From JBBIJO01 sp037445895 (GTDB lineage Bacteria > Bacteroidota > Ignavibacteria > Kapaibacteriales > UBA2268), in NCBI GenBank assembly GCA_037445895.1, contig JBBIJO010000021.1, positions 1 to 26,067 of the forward strand: a DNA stretch of 26,067 nt, in the 5' to 3' direction. Made by a program: the position numbers and the translations under genes. The first letter of the stretch is position 1. Every line of letters begins with the position of its first letter. The notes under the pieces are model-generated. The model did not search any database. It had not been told where the DNA came from and was given only the letters and a program-made list of their open reading frames with translations. Positions 15,404 through 23,305 of this stretch are shown here, piece after piece.

Positions 15404-16852
15404 TTAATCGCCAAACAAACCGGGATTCAGTCCTTCCTCGAATTGTCTGAATGTGTTATTACTCAGAAGCGAAGGGAATTCATTTTGAAAATCGGCAAAT
15501 TTCTTTGGTTCGAGAGCGATAGCTTTTTTTAAGTTTGCAAAACAGCTTTGGTATCGATTCAAACGTGCTTCGATTTTTGCCAAAATGTAGTAAGGCTCAG
15601 CAAATTCGGGGTTAATATCCAAAAGCAATTCAAGTTCGTTTTTTGCTTTTTTTAAAGCACCAATTTTAATCAAGAATTGAGAATATTCATAAACAAAAGG
15701 TGGAAAAAAGTTGCTGTATTTTATGGATTTTTCGAAAGAAAAGATTGCTTGCGATATTTCGAGTAAATCGGCGTGGAGCTTTGCTCTTTCGAACCAAACA
15801 TCGGCACTTCGGGGTGAAACTTCGATGGCTTTTTCGAACCATTGTTTGGCGAGTTTAGCTTTGCCAAGATTTTTATAGCAAATCCCTAATCCAAGATAAG
15901 CAGAAATATACTTTTTATCGAACTCCAAGGCATCCTCGAAATATTCAATTGCACTTTCAAACTCCCCAAGCTCGCCGTATATTGTGCCGACATTGAAATA
16001 TACAGCAGGATTGTCGTTATCGTATTTTATGGATTTCAAGTAGAATCTAAGAGCTTGCTTCAATCTACCTAAGCTTGCGTAACTGTTGCCCAAAAATTGA
16101 TAAGCAAGAGTATGCTCTTCGTAAAGAGAAATGCAATTATTAAGACAATCGATTGCTTTGTAGAAACGTCCTAAATAATAATAGCAAAGCCCCAAAGCAT
16201 ACCAATTATCTTCGTCTAAGGGATTGAATTCGACGGCATGTTGATAATATTTTACACTCGAATTGTAGTCGGCTTGCATAAAATAAATGTAACCAATTTC
16301 TTCGTTTGCTTCTTTAGCATACGAATGTGAATCGAGTAGGCGTTTGAATATATTTATCGCTTCGTCGTATTTCTTATTTGATTGAAGAATCATACCTTTG
16401 TGGAACAAAATATCTTCTGTCGGTTCGAGTGTATAAAGGATATTAACCGCTTTAAGGGATTTTTCAAATTCACCAATTTTATCGTATGCTAATGTAAGAT
16501 TCAATAACGCCTCGGTGTCCGATGGATTTTCGGAAAGAAGTCGCTCGAAAATTGAAATAGATTCTTCGTAGCGTTTTAAGTTCAATAAAATATAACCTTT
16601 CCTTTGCCATCCATCGGTGGAGAATGGGGAAAACTCCAAAAGCCAATTGCAAAATTCGAGAGCCTCTTTGTAGTTTTCTAATTGTATGCAATATTCAATA
16701 ACCTCTTCTAATTCATTAGGTTCTATGTAATATTCCATTTCTGGATTCTTTTTCCTTTTGTGAAGAATTTTCCGCAGCCGACGCAGTGTAGCTTCTATAT
16801 TCTCTTGGGGTTCATCGTCGAAATCGTCAAATTCAGGATCGTAATAACTCAT
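15404..16852 (-). CDS. Tetratricopeptide repeat protein
   Basis: A 482-residue soluble protein with an acidic start (YYDPEFDDFDDEPQE) followed by about a dozen TPR units covering most of the chain, e.g. ADVWFERAKLHADLLEISQA and AYLGLGICYKNLGKAKLAKQ. There is no signal peptide or membrane helix, so a cytosolic scaffold for protein-protein contacts is likely. The partner is unknown. The leader is A-rich (AATAAATAA before the ATG) without a Shine-Dalgarno site, which is typical of Bacteroidota, and a full -33/-7 promoter lies upstream. Confidence 0.9.
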   Translation of the reverse strand: MSYYDPEFDDFDDEPQENIEATLRRLRKILHKRKKNPEMEYYIEPNELEEVIEYCIQLENYKEALEFCNWLLEFSPFSTDGWQRKGYILLNLKRYEESISIFERLLSENPSDTEALLNLTLAYDKIGEFEKSLKAVNILYTLEPTEDILFHKGMILQSNKKYDEAINIFKRLLDSHSYAKEANEEIGYIYFMQADYNSSVKYYQHAVEFNPLDEDNWYALGLCYYYLGRFYKAIDCLNNCISLYEEHTLAYQFLGNSYASLGRLKQALRFYLKSIKYDNDNPAVYFNVGTIYGELGEFESAIEYFEDALEFDKKYISAYLGLGICYKNLGKAKLAKQWFEKAIEVSPRSADVWFERAKLHADLLEISQAIFSFEKSIKYSNFFPPFVYEYSQFLIKIGALKKAKNELELLLDINPEFAEPYYILAKIEARLNRYQSCFANLKKAIALEPKKFADFQNEFPSLLSNNTFRQFEEGLNPGLFGD

Positions 16853-16876
16853 TTATTTATTCCAAAATTATCAAAA

Positions 16877-16908
16877 CAAAAATATCGTTTTTTTATTTAA
16901 AAACCAAA
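16877..16908 (-). promoter_or_regulatory. Bacteroidota-type promoter for the TPR gene
   Basis: On the minus strand TTTG (16908-16905), 20 nt, TATTTTTG (16884-16877), the same spacing and boxes as the feo promoter. A second box, TAATTTTG (16870-16863), lies too close to the ATG to be the main one. Confidence 0.65.
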
Positions 16909-16969
16909 AAACAACGACGCAAGGTAAAAATTTTTGTTTTTAATATGTTCAATAGGTATTTGTAAACAA

Positions 16970-17614
16970 TCAATTTTGGGGTATGGTGTCTGTGGCAAGC
17001 GAGTCTCGAATAGATTGAATATCGAACAAGCCTTGTTTAAAAACAAAAGATGCAAAGGCTTGAACTAAACGATTTTTAGAATTTGATACTTCGTCGTTAC
17101 GGGTTAGAGGGCTTGAAAGCATAATTACATTCGCAGAAGATTTCGTCGTTGCAAAAATTTGTTTGACCACTTTTTCGTTCGAAGAATCTTCCCGAGCCTC
17201 TGGAACATCAAACTCCCATAGAAGGCAATTTTTACCTTCTTCCAAAGTAATTCTTTGTGGCTTTATGTTTTTGAAACTTGTGCCTAATATGCTTTTGATA
17301 TGATGCATTTCGAACCTAAAGTGTTGAAGTAATGTATCGGCAGAATCCACTGCGCTAAGAAAAACACCGACTGGGACGATTGTAAACTGTATTATTTGAC
17401 CGTCAATAGAAAAAATCAATTCTTCGGATTCAACGTCGAGGAATTTTTTCCCTTTTATCTCTAAAAGGAAACTTTCATCTTTTTGATTGAAAATAAAAAG
17501 GAAACCTTCCTTCGTTTTTACAACGCTTAAACCTTCCTCTTCGTAATTAACTTTGGAAAAGGCAAAAGTAAGCCAAAGAATCGTTAAAATGAGCGAATAA
17601 AATAGTTTTTTCAT
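16970..17614 (-). CDS. Secreted protein of unknown function
   Basis: A signal peptide (MKKLFYSLILTILWLTFAFS) is followed by about 194 residues with alternating beta-strand-like segments (GLSVVKTKEGFLFIF, ESFLLEIKGKKFLDV) and no motif I recognise. Export to the periplasm is likely. Its ATG is 3 nt after the stop of the CDF exporter gene, so the two form a translationally coupled operon. A helper role in metal homeostasis is possible by context only; the protein has few Cys or His residues, which argues against a simple metal chaperone. Confidence 0.8.
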   Translation of the reverse strand: MKKLFYSLILTILWLTFAFSKVNYEEEGLSVVKTKEGFLFIFNQKDESFLLEIKGKKFLDVESEELIFSIDGQIIQFTIVPVGVFLSAVDSADTLLQHFRFEMHHIKSILGTSFKNIKPQRITLEEGKNCLLWEFDVPEAREDSSNEKVVKQIFATTKSSANVIMLSSPLTRNDEVSNSKNRLVQAFASFVFKQGLFDIQSIRDSLATDTIPQN

Positions 17615-17617
17615 TTT

Positions 17618-18499
17618 TCAATGCCTTGTTGAAGGTTCTTGATGGATATGGATAATAGAGTGCTTAAAAGAATTTCGTATTTCGGTTTCGACTTTATGCG
17701 AGATGTTATGTGCTTCCTCGATAGTCAATTTAGGGTCGAGATGTATATTTAAATTAACGAAAATGTTAGAACCAGAAGTTCGGACGCGAATATCGTGAAC
17801 CTCGACGACTTCGGGTATTTGGTTGACAATTTCCTGAATGGATTGCTTTGTTTTAAAGGGAGCGCGGTCGAGCAATTGGTCGATAGATTTTTTTAGCAAG
17901 CGAACTGCAAGAATGAATACGATAGTAGATACGAATAGAGCTGCGATAGAATCGGCAATGTGGAAATCAAAACTTGCAAAAACAAGCCCGATTAATACTA
18001 CGCTTGACGACAAGATATCGGATGAAAAATGTAAAGCATCTGCTTCGAGCGCCTGACTATTGAATTTTTTCGCATTTCGGTATAGAATCTTCGAGCGGTT
18101 AAAATCAACGAGAATTGCAAGAATAATCACGAAGAAACTCCAAAAATTTACGGTAATATGGGAAGAGTTGGTAACTAATCGATGGTAGGCTTCGTAAACA
18201 ATCCAAAAGCAGGTGAGCATCAAAATCCCCGTTTCGAACAAAGCGGAAAGATTTTCTACTTTTCCGTGACCGAAGTTGTGGTTTTCATCGGCTGGTTTAT
18301 CGGCAATTCGAACTGCGAAATAGGTAACCAAAGCAGCAACAACGTCCATACCAGAATGCAGAGCTTCGGCAAGAATTCCGAGACTTCCGGTTGCAAATCC
18401 TACGATTCCTTTAACAAATGTCAATCCCAATGCAATAAGAAAAGAGTAGAACGCTACTTTTTGTTTTTTAAGAAAATTATGTTCTAAAACCGATTCCAT
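17618..18499 (-). CDS. Cation diffusion facilitator, probable zinc exporter
   Basis: Inner-membrane antiporter exporting divalent metal for protons. The 293 residues show six membrane helices and a C-terminal cytosolic domain (about 205-290). The transport site is formed by HxxxD in helix 2 (His48, Asp52, in LAEALHSGMD) and HxxxD in helix 5 (His157, Asp161, in ADALHFSSD). The HD-HD set is that of zinc-type CDFs, in contrast to DD-HD of YiiP. The family motif NFGHGKVE lies between helices 2 and 3. A secreted protein gene follows with a 3-nt gap. No clear metal-regulator site was seen upstream. Confidence 0.93.
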   Translation of the reverse strand: MESVLEHNFLKKQKVAFYSFLIALGLTFVKGIVGFATGSLGILAEALHSGMDVVAALVTYFAVRIADKPADENHNFGHGKVENLSALFETGILMLTCFWIVYEAYHRLVTNSSHITVNFWSFFVIILAILVDFNRSKILYRNAKKFNSQALEADALHFSSDILSSSVVLIGLVFASFDFHIADSIAALFVSTIVFILAVRLLKKSIDQLLDRAPFKTKQSIQEIVNQIPEVVEVHDIRVRTSGSNIFVNLNIHLDPKLTIEEAHNISHKVETEIRNSFKHSIIHIHQEPSTRH

Positions 18500-18560
18500 C
18501 TACTTTTTGCAATTATAAAAAAATACGTAACGAAAATTAATCAAATTTGCGAACGAAATT

Positions 18561-18597
18561 AATCGTAGGGGCAAACTTCGGTTTGCCCCCGGCGATT
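18561..18597. repeat. Long hairpin with UUCG tetraloop, possible dispersed repeat
   Basis: GGGGCAAAC (18568-18576), TTCG loop (18577-18580), GTTTGCCCC (18581-18589): a perfect 9-bp stem. It is extended by outer arms AATCG (18561-18565) and CGATT (18593-18597) across a small internal loop. No T run follows on either strand, so it is a poor terminator. GC-rich 'GTAGGGGC' palindromes of this sort are known as dispersed intergenic repeats in several bacteria. It lies between the P5C dehydrogenase and CDF genes, both on the minus strand. Confidence 0.7.
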
Positions 18598-18672
18598 TCA
18601 ATTTGTTCTTTGTTTTCGATATTTTCAAGATATTTACCTATTCTACGATTATGATTATTATATGACAACAAG

Positions 18673-18681
18673 TTATCCACA
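18673..18681 (+). other. Single consensus DnaA box
   Basis: TTATCCACA matches the DnaA box exactly, in the AT-rich spacer 18 bp past the end of the P5C dehydrogenase gene. It is the only copy I found in the window and no origin genes are nearby. By base composition about 0.3 copies are expected by chance over both strands. Confidence 0.3.
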
Positions 18682-18698
18682 AAGAGATAGCATTATTT

Positions 18699-20252
18699 TT
18701 ACTTTTTGATAATTTTTTCGCTGACCGATTTACCTTGCAAGAAAAGGAGTAAATAATCCCTACTCCCAGCTTTCGAATCTGTTCCGCTCATATTGAATCC
18801 GCCAAATGGGTGAACATCGACTAGCGCTCCGGTGCATTTTCGATTAAAATATAAATTGCCAACGTGGAATTCATTGCGGGCACGCTTCAATTTTGCAGGA
18901 TTTAAGCTATAGACTGAACCAGTTAGCCCATATATCGTGTTGTTTGCTATTCGTAATGCATCATTGTAATCGTTGGCTTTAATCACAGCAAGAACAGGAC
19001 CGAATATTTCCTCTTGAGCGATTCTAGCATTCGGTTCGATATCAATAAAAACAGTTGGTTCGATGTAAAAACCATCGAGCCCCTCGACTTTTTTACCCCC
19101 AATAAGTAATTTTCCTTCTTTTTTGCCGATCTCGATGTAAGAGAGAATACTCTTTTCTGCACTTTGGTTTACAACAGGTCCCATTTGGAAATTGTCTTTC
19201 GGGTCTCCAATTTTAATATTTTCTACGGCAATTTTTAATTTTTCAACGAATTGTTTGTAAACTTTTTTATCGACAATTGCACGCGAGCAAGCCGAGCATT
19301 TCTGTCCTTGGAATCCGTATGCAGAAGCTACTACCCCTTGAACAGCATCATCTAAATCTGCTTCGGAATCAACTATTATCGAATCTTTCCCTCCCATTTC
19401 GGCAATAACTCGTTTAATCCAAATTTGATTTGGCGATAATTTCGAAGCAAGTTCATTAATTCTTAAACCAACTTCCATAGAACCAGTGAAAGAAATAAAA
19501 CGTGTTTTAGGATGTGTTACTAAATAGTCCCCTGCTTCGGCACCGCTGGCAACCAGAAAGTTCAGAATACCATTGGGCAAACCAGCCTTTTTGAATGCTT
19601 CGTAAAGAATCCATCCCATCATTGGGGAATCCGAGGATGGTTTGAGAACAACAGTATTTCCTGCTGCAATCGCAGCCGATGTCATCCCTGTTAAAATTGC
19701 AAGAGGGAAATTCCATGGAGGGATAACAATGCCAACCCCTAATGGAATATAGAAATACTCATTTTTTTCGCCTTTAATTTTTGTTAATGGTTGCTTTTGT
19801 GCGTAACGTATTGCTTCCCTCCCATAAAATTCGAGGAAATCAATTGCTTCGCAAGTATCGGCATCTGCTTCCAAGTAGTTTTTGCCAACTTCGGAAATCA
19901 TCCAAGCATTGATTTCATATCGTCGGCGCCGAAATTCAGCCGCAACTTTAAACAAATAATTGGCTCTTTCGCGAGCTGGAACGTTTTTCCATAACTCAAA
20001 AGCCTCGAGAGCCGATTGAATTGCCAACTCTGCTTCTTGTTTTCCGGCTTTTTGGAATACACCAACAACCTCGTTTGGATGGGCAGGATTGATTGATTTA
20101 GTCTTTTTCTCCGAAAAAACTTCTTTACCATTAATTATGTTTGGATATTCTTTCCCAAACACAGAGCGGACCTTTCCAATTGCATTCTTTTGCCGTGCAA
20201 GGATTTTTGGGTCAGCGAAATTCAAATAAGTTTGATTTACAAATGGCTTCAT
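18699..20252 (-). CDS. rocA: 1-pyrroline-5-carboxylate dehydrogenase
   Basis: Oxidises P5C/glutamate semialdehyde to glutamate with NAD, the second step of proline breakdown. The 517 residues match the RocA/PruA stand-alone form. Aldehyde dehydrogenase motifs are PWNFP (Asn181), the general-base Glu285 in AEMGGKD, the catalytic Cys319 in GFQGQKCSACSR, and EEIFGPVL near the C-terminus. The final block (NRKCTGALVDVHPFGGFNMSGTDSKAG) is characteristic of P5C dehydrogenases rather than other aldehyde dehydrogenases. AAAAGG precedes the ATG. Proline dehydrogenase is not in the window, so the two enzymes are separate here. Confidence 0.94.
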   Translation of the reverse strand: MKPFVNQTYLNFADPKILARQKNAIGKVRSVFGKEYPNIINGKEVFSEKKTKSINPAHPNEVVGVFQKAGKQEAELAIQSALEAFELWKNVPARERANYLFKVAAEFRRRRYEINAWMISEVGKNYLEADADTCEAIDFLEFYGREAIRYAQKQPLTKIKGEKNEYFYIPLGVGIVIPPWNFPLAILTGMTSAAIAAGNTVVLKPSSDSPMMGWILYEAFKKAGLPNGILNFLVASGAEAGDYLVTHPKTRFISFTGSMEVGLRINELASKLSPNQIWIKRVIAEMGGKDSIIVDSEADLDDAVQGVVASAYGFQGQKCSACSRAIVDKKVYKQFVEKLKIAVENIKIGDPKDNFQMGPVVNQSAEKSILSYIEIGKKEGKLLIGGKKVEGLDGFYIEPTVFIDIEPNARIAQEEIFGPVLAVIKANDYNDALRIANNTIYGLTGSVYSLNPAKLKRARNEFHVGNLYFNRKCTGALVDVHPFGGFNMSGTDSKAGSRDYLLLFLQGKSVSEKIIKK

Positions 20253-20289
20253 ACATTACCTTTTCTATTTTATCAAAAAACTGTAAGCA

Positions 20290-20320
20290 CAAAATTACTA
20301 AATATGTTAGAAACTCTAAA
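20290..20320 (-). promoter_or_regulatory. Promoter for the P5C dehydrogenase gene
   Basis: On the minus strand TAATTTTG (20297-20290) fits the -7 box; 19 nt upstream TTTA (20320-20317) differs from TTTG by one base. It is placed about 38 nt before the ATG. Confidence 0.45.
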
Positions 20321-20428
20321 TAATTGTATTGACAATTAGCAATACATTTCTGCTAAGATAATAATTTTTCTTCGTTCAAAACGTTTTTCAAAGTTTAAAA
20401 TTTACATAAATGATTATTTTTAGAATAG

Positions 20429-22237
20429 ATGGAGCAAATTCGTAATTTTTGTATCATTGCACACATTGACCACGGTAAATCTACTCTTGCCGATCGTTTT
20501 CTTGAACTTACTGGTAGAGTAACCCCGCGAGAAATGATTTTCAACCAAATACTCGACGATAATCCGCTTGAACAGGAACGGGGTATTACAATTAAGCTTC
20601 ATGCAATTCAAATGGATTATGGTGCTTTGGATGGTAAAAAATACTTGCTGAATTTAATCGACACCCCCGGACACGTTGATTTTTCCTACGAAGTTTCGCG
20701 TTCGCTTGCTGCTTGCGAAGGGGCACTCCTTGTTGTGGATGCTACCCAAGGTGTTGAAGCTCAAACGATAAGTAACCTTTACCTTGCGATTGAATCGGAC
20801 ATCGAGATAATCCCGGTTATAAACAAAATTGATTTACCAAGTGCTCAAACAAATCTCGACAACGTTATTGCGCAATTGATAGACTTGATTGGTTGCAAAC
20901 GCGAAGAAATACTTTTTTGTTCGGCTAAGCAGGGAATTGGAATCCAAGAAATCCTCGAGGCAATTGTTAAAAGGATACCACCCCCGAAAGGAGAACCACA
21001 GAAACCATTGCGAGCTTTGATTTATGATTCCATATTCGATACCTATCGCGGTGTTGTTGTTAATGTTCGACTTTTCGACGGAACACTTCGCGAAGGCGAT
21101 AAAATTTTATTGATGGCTACCCAACAAACTTACGAAGTCGAAGAAGTAGGTGTTTTATATTTAAAACGGCATCGAACCGGAATTCTCGAAGCAGGGAATG
21201 TTGGATATTTTATAGCAAATATTCGAAATTTGCAAGATACAAGGGTTGGCGATACAGTAACCTATGCAAATAATCCTTGCGACGAGCCAATAAGCGGTTT
21301 TAAGATTGTTAAACCTATGGTGTTTAGTGGTATTTATCCAGCAAACGCCGACGATTTCGAGAATTTGCGAGAGTCGCTTGCAAAACTTTCATTGAACGAT
21401 GCTGCAATTACATACGAACCCGAGACGTCATCGGCATTAGGGTTTGGTTTTCGCTGTGGTTTTCTTGGACTTCTACATATGGAAATTGTTCAAGAACGCT
21501 TGGAACGAGAATTCAACCAAAACATCGTAACAACAGTTCCAAACGTTCGTTATAAAGTAGTTAAAACGAATGGAGAAGAAGTTTTTATCGAGAATCCTGC
21601 CCAATTACCCCCAGCAGGGCAAATATCGGAAATACTGGAACCTTTCATTAAAGCCCAAATTATTGCTCCCGATGAATATGTTGGTAGTATAATACAGTTG
21701 TGTATGGAACGTCGAGGTCGGCATTTAAATACTACTTATCTTTCGCAAACACGTGTCGATCTCGAATTTGAACTTCCTTTGGCAGAGGTAATATTTGATT
21801 TTTTCGATAGACTTAAATCGATTTCTCGTGGTTATGCTTCGCTCGATTACGAATTTACCGAATACCGTTGTGAAGATTTGATTAAGCTCGACATTTTATT
21901 GAACGGCGATGTAGTTGATGCTCTTTCGACAATTGTTCATCGAACAAAGTCGTATAAATGGGGGCAAAAGATTTGCCAAAAACTTCGCGATTTGATTCCT
22001 CGGCAACTTTTCGAAGTAACAATACAAGCGGCAATAGGTTCGAAAGTTATAGCTCGAACAAACGTTAAAGCTCTGCGGAAAAATGTTTTAGCAAAATGTT
22101 ACGGCGGCGATATTACTCGAAAACGCAAATTACTCGAAAAACAAAAGGAGGGGAAAAAACGTATGAAACAAATTGGTCGAGTCGAAATTCCACAAGAAGC
22201 TTTTCTTGCTGTTCTATCTATCGATGAAAATGATTAA
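20429..22237 (+). CDS. lepA: Elongation factor 4 (LepA)
   Basis: Ribosome-associated GTPase, considered to back-translocate or assist stalled ribosomes. At 602 residues it has the family length. GTP motifs are AHIDHGKSTLADR (about 10-22), DTPGHVDF and NKIDLPSA, with the switch region GITIKLHA. The LepA-specific C-terminal domain is present, ending KQIGRVEIPQEAFLAVL. It is followed directly by lepB, the usual order in many bacteria. The spacer to the divergent P5C dehydrogenase gene is 176 bp; I see no clear plus-strand promoter box there. Confidence 0.97.
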   Translation: MEQIRNFCIIAHIDHGKSTLADRFLELTGRVTPREMIFNQILDDNPLEQERGITIKLHAIQMDYGALDGKKYLLNLIDTPGHVDFSYEVSRSLAACEGALLVVDATQGVEAQTISNLYLAIESDIEIIPVINKIDLPSAQTNLDNVIAQLIDLIGCKREEILFCSAKQGIGIQEILEAIVKRIPPPKGEPQKPLRALIYDSIFDTYRGVVVNVRLFDGTLREGDKILLMATQQTYEVEEVGVLYLKRHRTGILEAGNVGYFIANIRNLQDTRVGDTVTYANNPCDEPISGFKIVKPMVFSGIYPANADDFENLRESLAKLSLNDAAITYEPETSSALGFGFRCGFLGLLHMEIVQERLEREFNQNIVTTVPNVRYKVVKTNGEEVFIENPAQLPPAGQISEILEPFIKAQIIAPDEYVGSIIQLCMERRGRHLNTTYLSQTRVDLEFELPLAEVIFDFFDRLKSISRGYASLDYEFTEYRCEDLIKLDILLNGDVVDALSTIVHRTKSYKWGQKICQKLRDLIPRQLFEVTIQAAIGSKVIARTNVKALRKNVLAKCYGGDITRKRKLLEKQKEGKKRMKQIGRVEIPQEAFLAVLSIDEND

Positions 22238-22259
22238 ATTTACATTTTTTAAAAATACA

Positions 22260-23234
22260 ATGGAAGAAAAAAATACTCAAACTGCAATAACAAATTCGCG
22301 CGAAAATTTATTGAAAAAAGTTTGGCGATGGTATAAAATACGGCGCGCCAAAGCGAAAGAAAAAAAGAAAAAACCCCAAACGCTCGGCGAAACTATAATT
22401 TCATGGACAAAAACAATTGTTGGTGCGTTAATAATTGTAATGTTTATCAATGGTTTCTTAGTTGCTTCCTTCGTTGTTCCAACTGGCTCGATGGAGAACA
22501 CTGTTATGACTGGGGATTTCCTCTTTGTCAACAAGTTCATCTATGGTCCGACAACACCACAAATTATCCCATTTTTGAACATACCTTTGCCATATATAAA
22601 ATTTCCCGGTCCAAAAACTCCGGAGCGTGGGGATGTGATTGTATTTGTTTATCCCGGCGACCGCGACGAAGTTAAAGCACGAGAATTTCAATACTATTTA
22701 AAGCGATGTGTAGCAATTGCGGGGGATACACTTCAAATAATCAATAAAAAACTTTTGGTCAATGGGATAGAATATCCACTTTCTCCAACGGGTAAGTTTG
22801 ATTATAGTGAACCTTTATCGCCCTACAATAAGTGGGAAACATATCCGCCGGGACGGGGCTTTACGCGCGATAATTATGGACCGATTAGAATTCCTAAACA
22901 GGGGGATACTATCTATCTTGAGCCAAAAAATTGGCGGGAGTGGGAGTTTTTTATAAGAAAAGAAGGACACGACGTTTCTTACGATGGAGTAAATTTTTAC
23001 ATCGACGGGACTCCAAAGAAAATTTATATCGTTGAAAGGGATTATTGTTTCGCTATGGGTGACAATCGCGACCATAGTTCCGATAGCCGTTATTGGGGGT
23101 TCGTTCCCTACGAAAATGTTGTAGGAACTCCGTTGATTATTTATATGTCATGGGATACAAATATTCCATTGTATAATATTGTTGACAAAATAAAATCGAT
23201 TCGCTTTGGAAGGATAGGTAAAACAATTAATTAA
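22260..23234 (+). CDS. lepB: Signal peptidase I
   Basis: Membrane-bound serine protease that removes signal peptides after export. From the ATG at 22260 the protein has about 324 residues: a basic N-terminus, one membrane helix (about 50-70, TIVGALIIVMFINGFLVASF), the catalytic serine in PTGSMENTV (Ser77), the general-base lysine in YYLKRCVAIAGD (Lys148), and the late box GDNRDHSSDSRYWGFV. Earlier in-frame starts at 22224 and 22230 would overlap the end of lepA; I prefer 22260, just after the lepA stop, but coupling through 22230 (ATGATTAA) is possible. The region between the Ser and Lys boxes and the final box is long, as is common in this group. Confidence 0.94.
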   Translation: MEEKNTQTAITNSRENLLKKVWRWYKIRRAKAKEKKKKPQTLGETIISWTKTIVGALIIVMFINGFLVASFVVPTGSMENTVMTGDFLFVNKFIYGPTTPQIIPFLNIPLPYIKFPGPKTPERGDVIVFVYPGDRDEVKAREFQYYLKRCVAIAGDTLQIINKKLLVNGIEYPLSPTGKFDYSEPLSPYNKWETYPPGRGFTRDNYGPIRIPKQGDTIYLEPKNWREWEFFIRKEGHDVSYDGVNFYIDGTPKKIYIVERDYCFAMGDNRDHSSDSRYWGFVPYENVVGTPLIIYMSWDTNIPLYNIVDKIKSIRFGRIGKTIN

Positions 23235-23245
23235 AATAAATTTTT

Positions 23246-23263
23246 GCATAGTTTATGCTTTTT
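23246..23263 (+). terminator. Weak terminator after lepB
   Basis: A short 5-bp stem GCATA / TATGC with a 3-nt loop is followed by a T run. It is marginal in strength, 12 nt after the lepB stop. Confidence 0.35.
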
Positions 23264-23305
23264 CTGAATTTTGCTTTATTTTACTATTAAAAGGATTGAA
23301 CAAAT

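Noticed and set aside
18568..18589. UUCG hairpin as an intrinsic terminator of the P5C dehydrogenase gene
   Set aside because: It is about 110 nt past the stop and has no T tract on the minus strand.
18500..18698. Replication origin around the DnaA box
   Set aside because: There is only one box, no dnaA, dnaN or gidA nearby, and no 13-mer array.
22173..22259. Earliest start of LepB inside lepA
   Set aside because: The extra residues overlap lepA by 65 nt and are not LepB-like; 22260 gives the expected basic N-terminus and single membrane helix.
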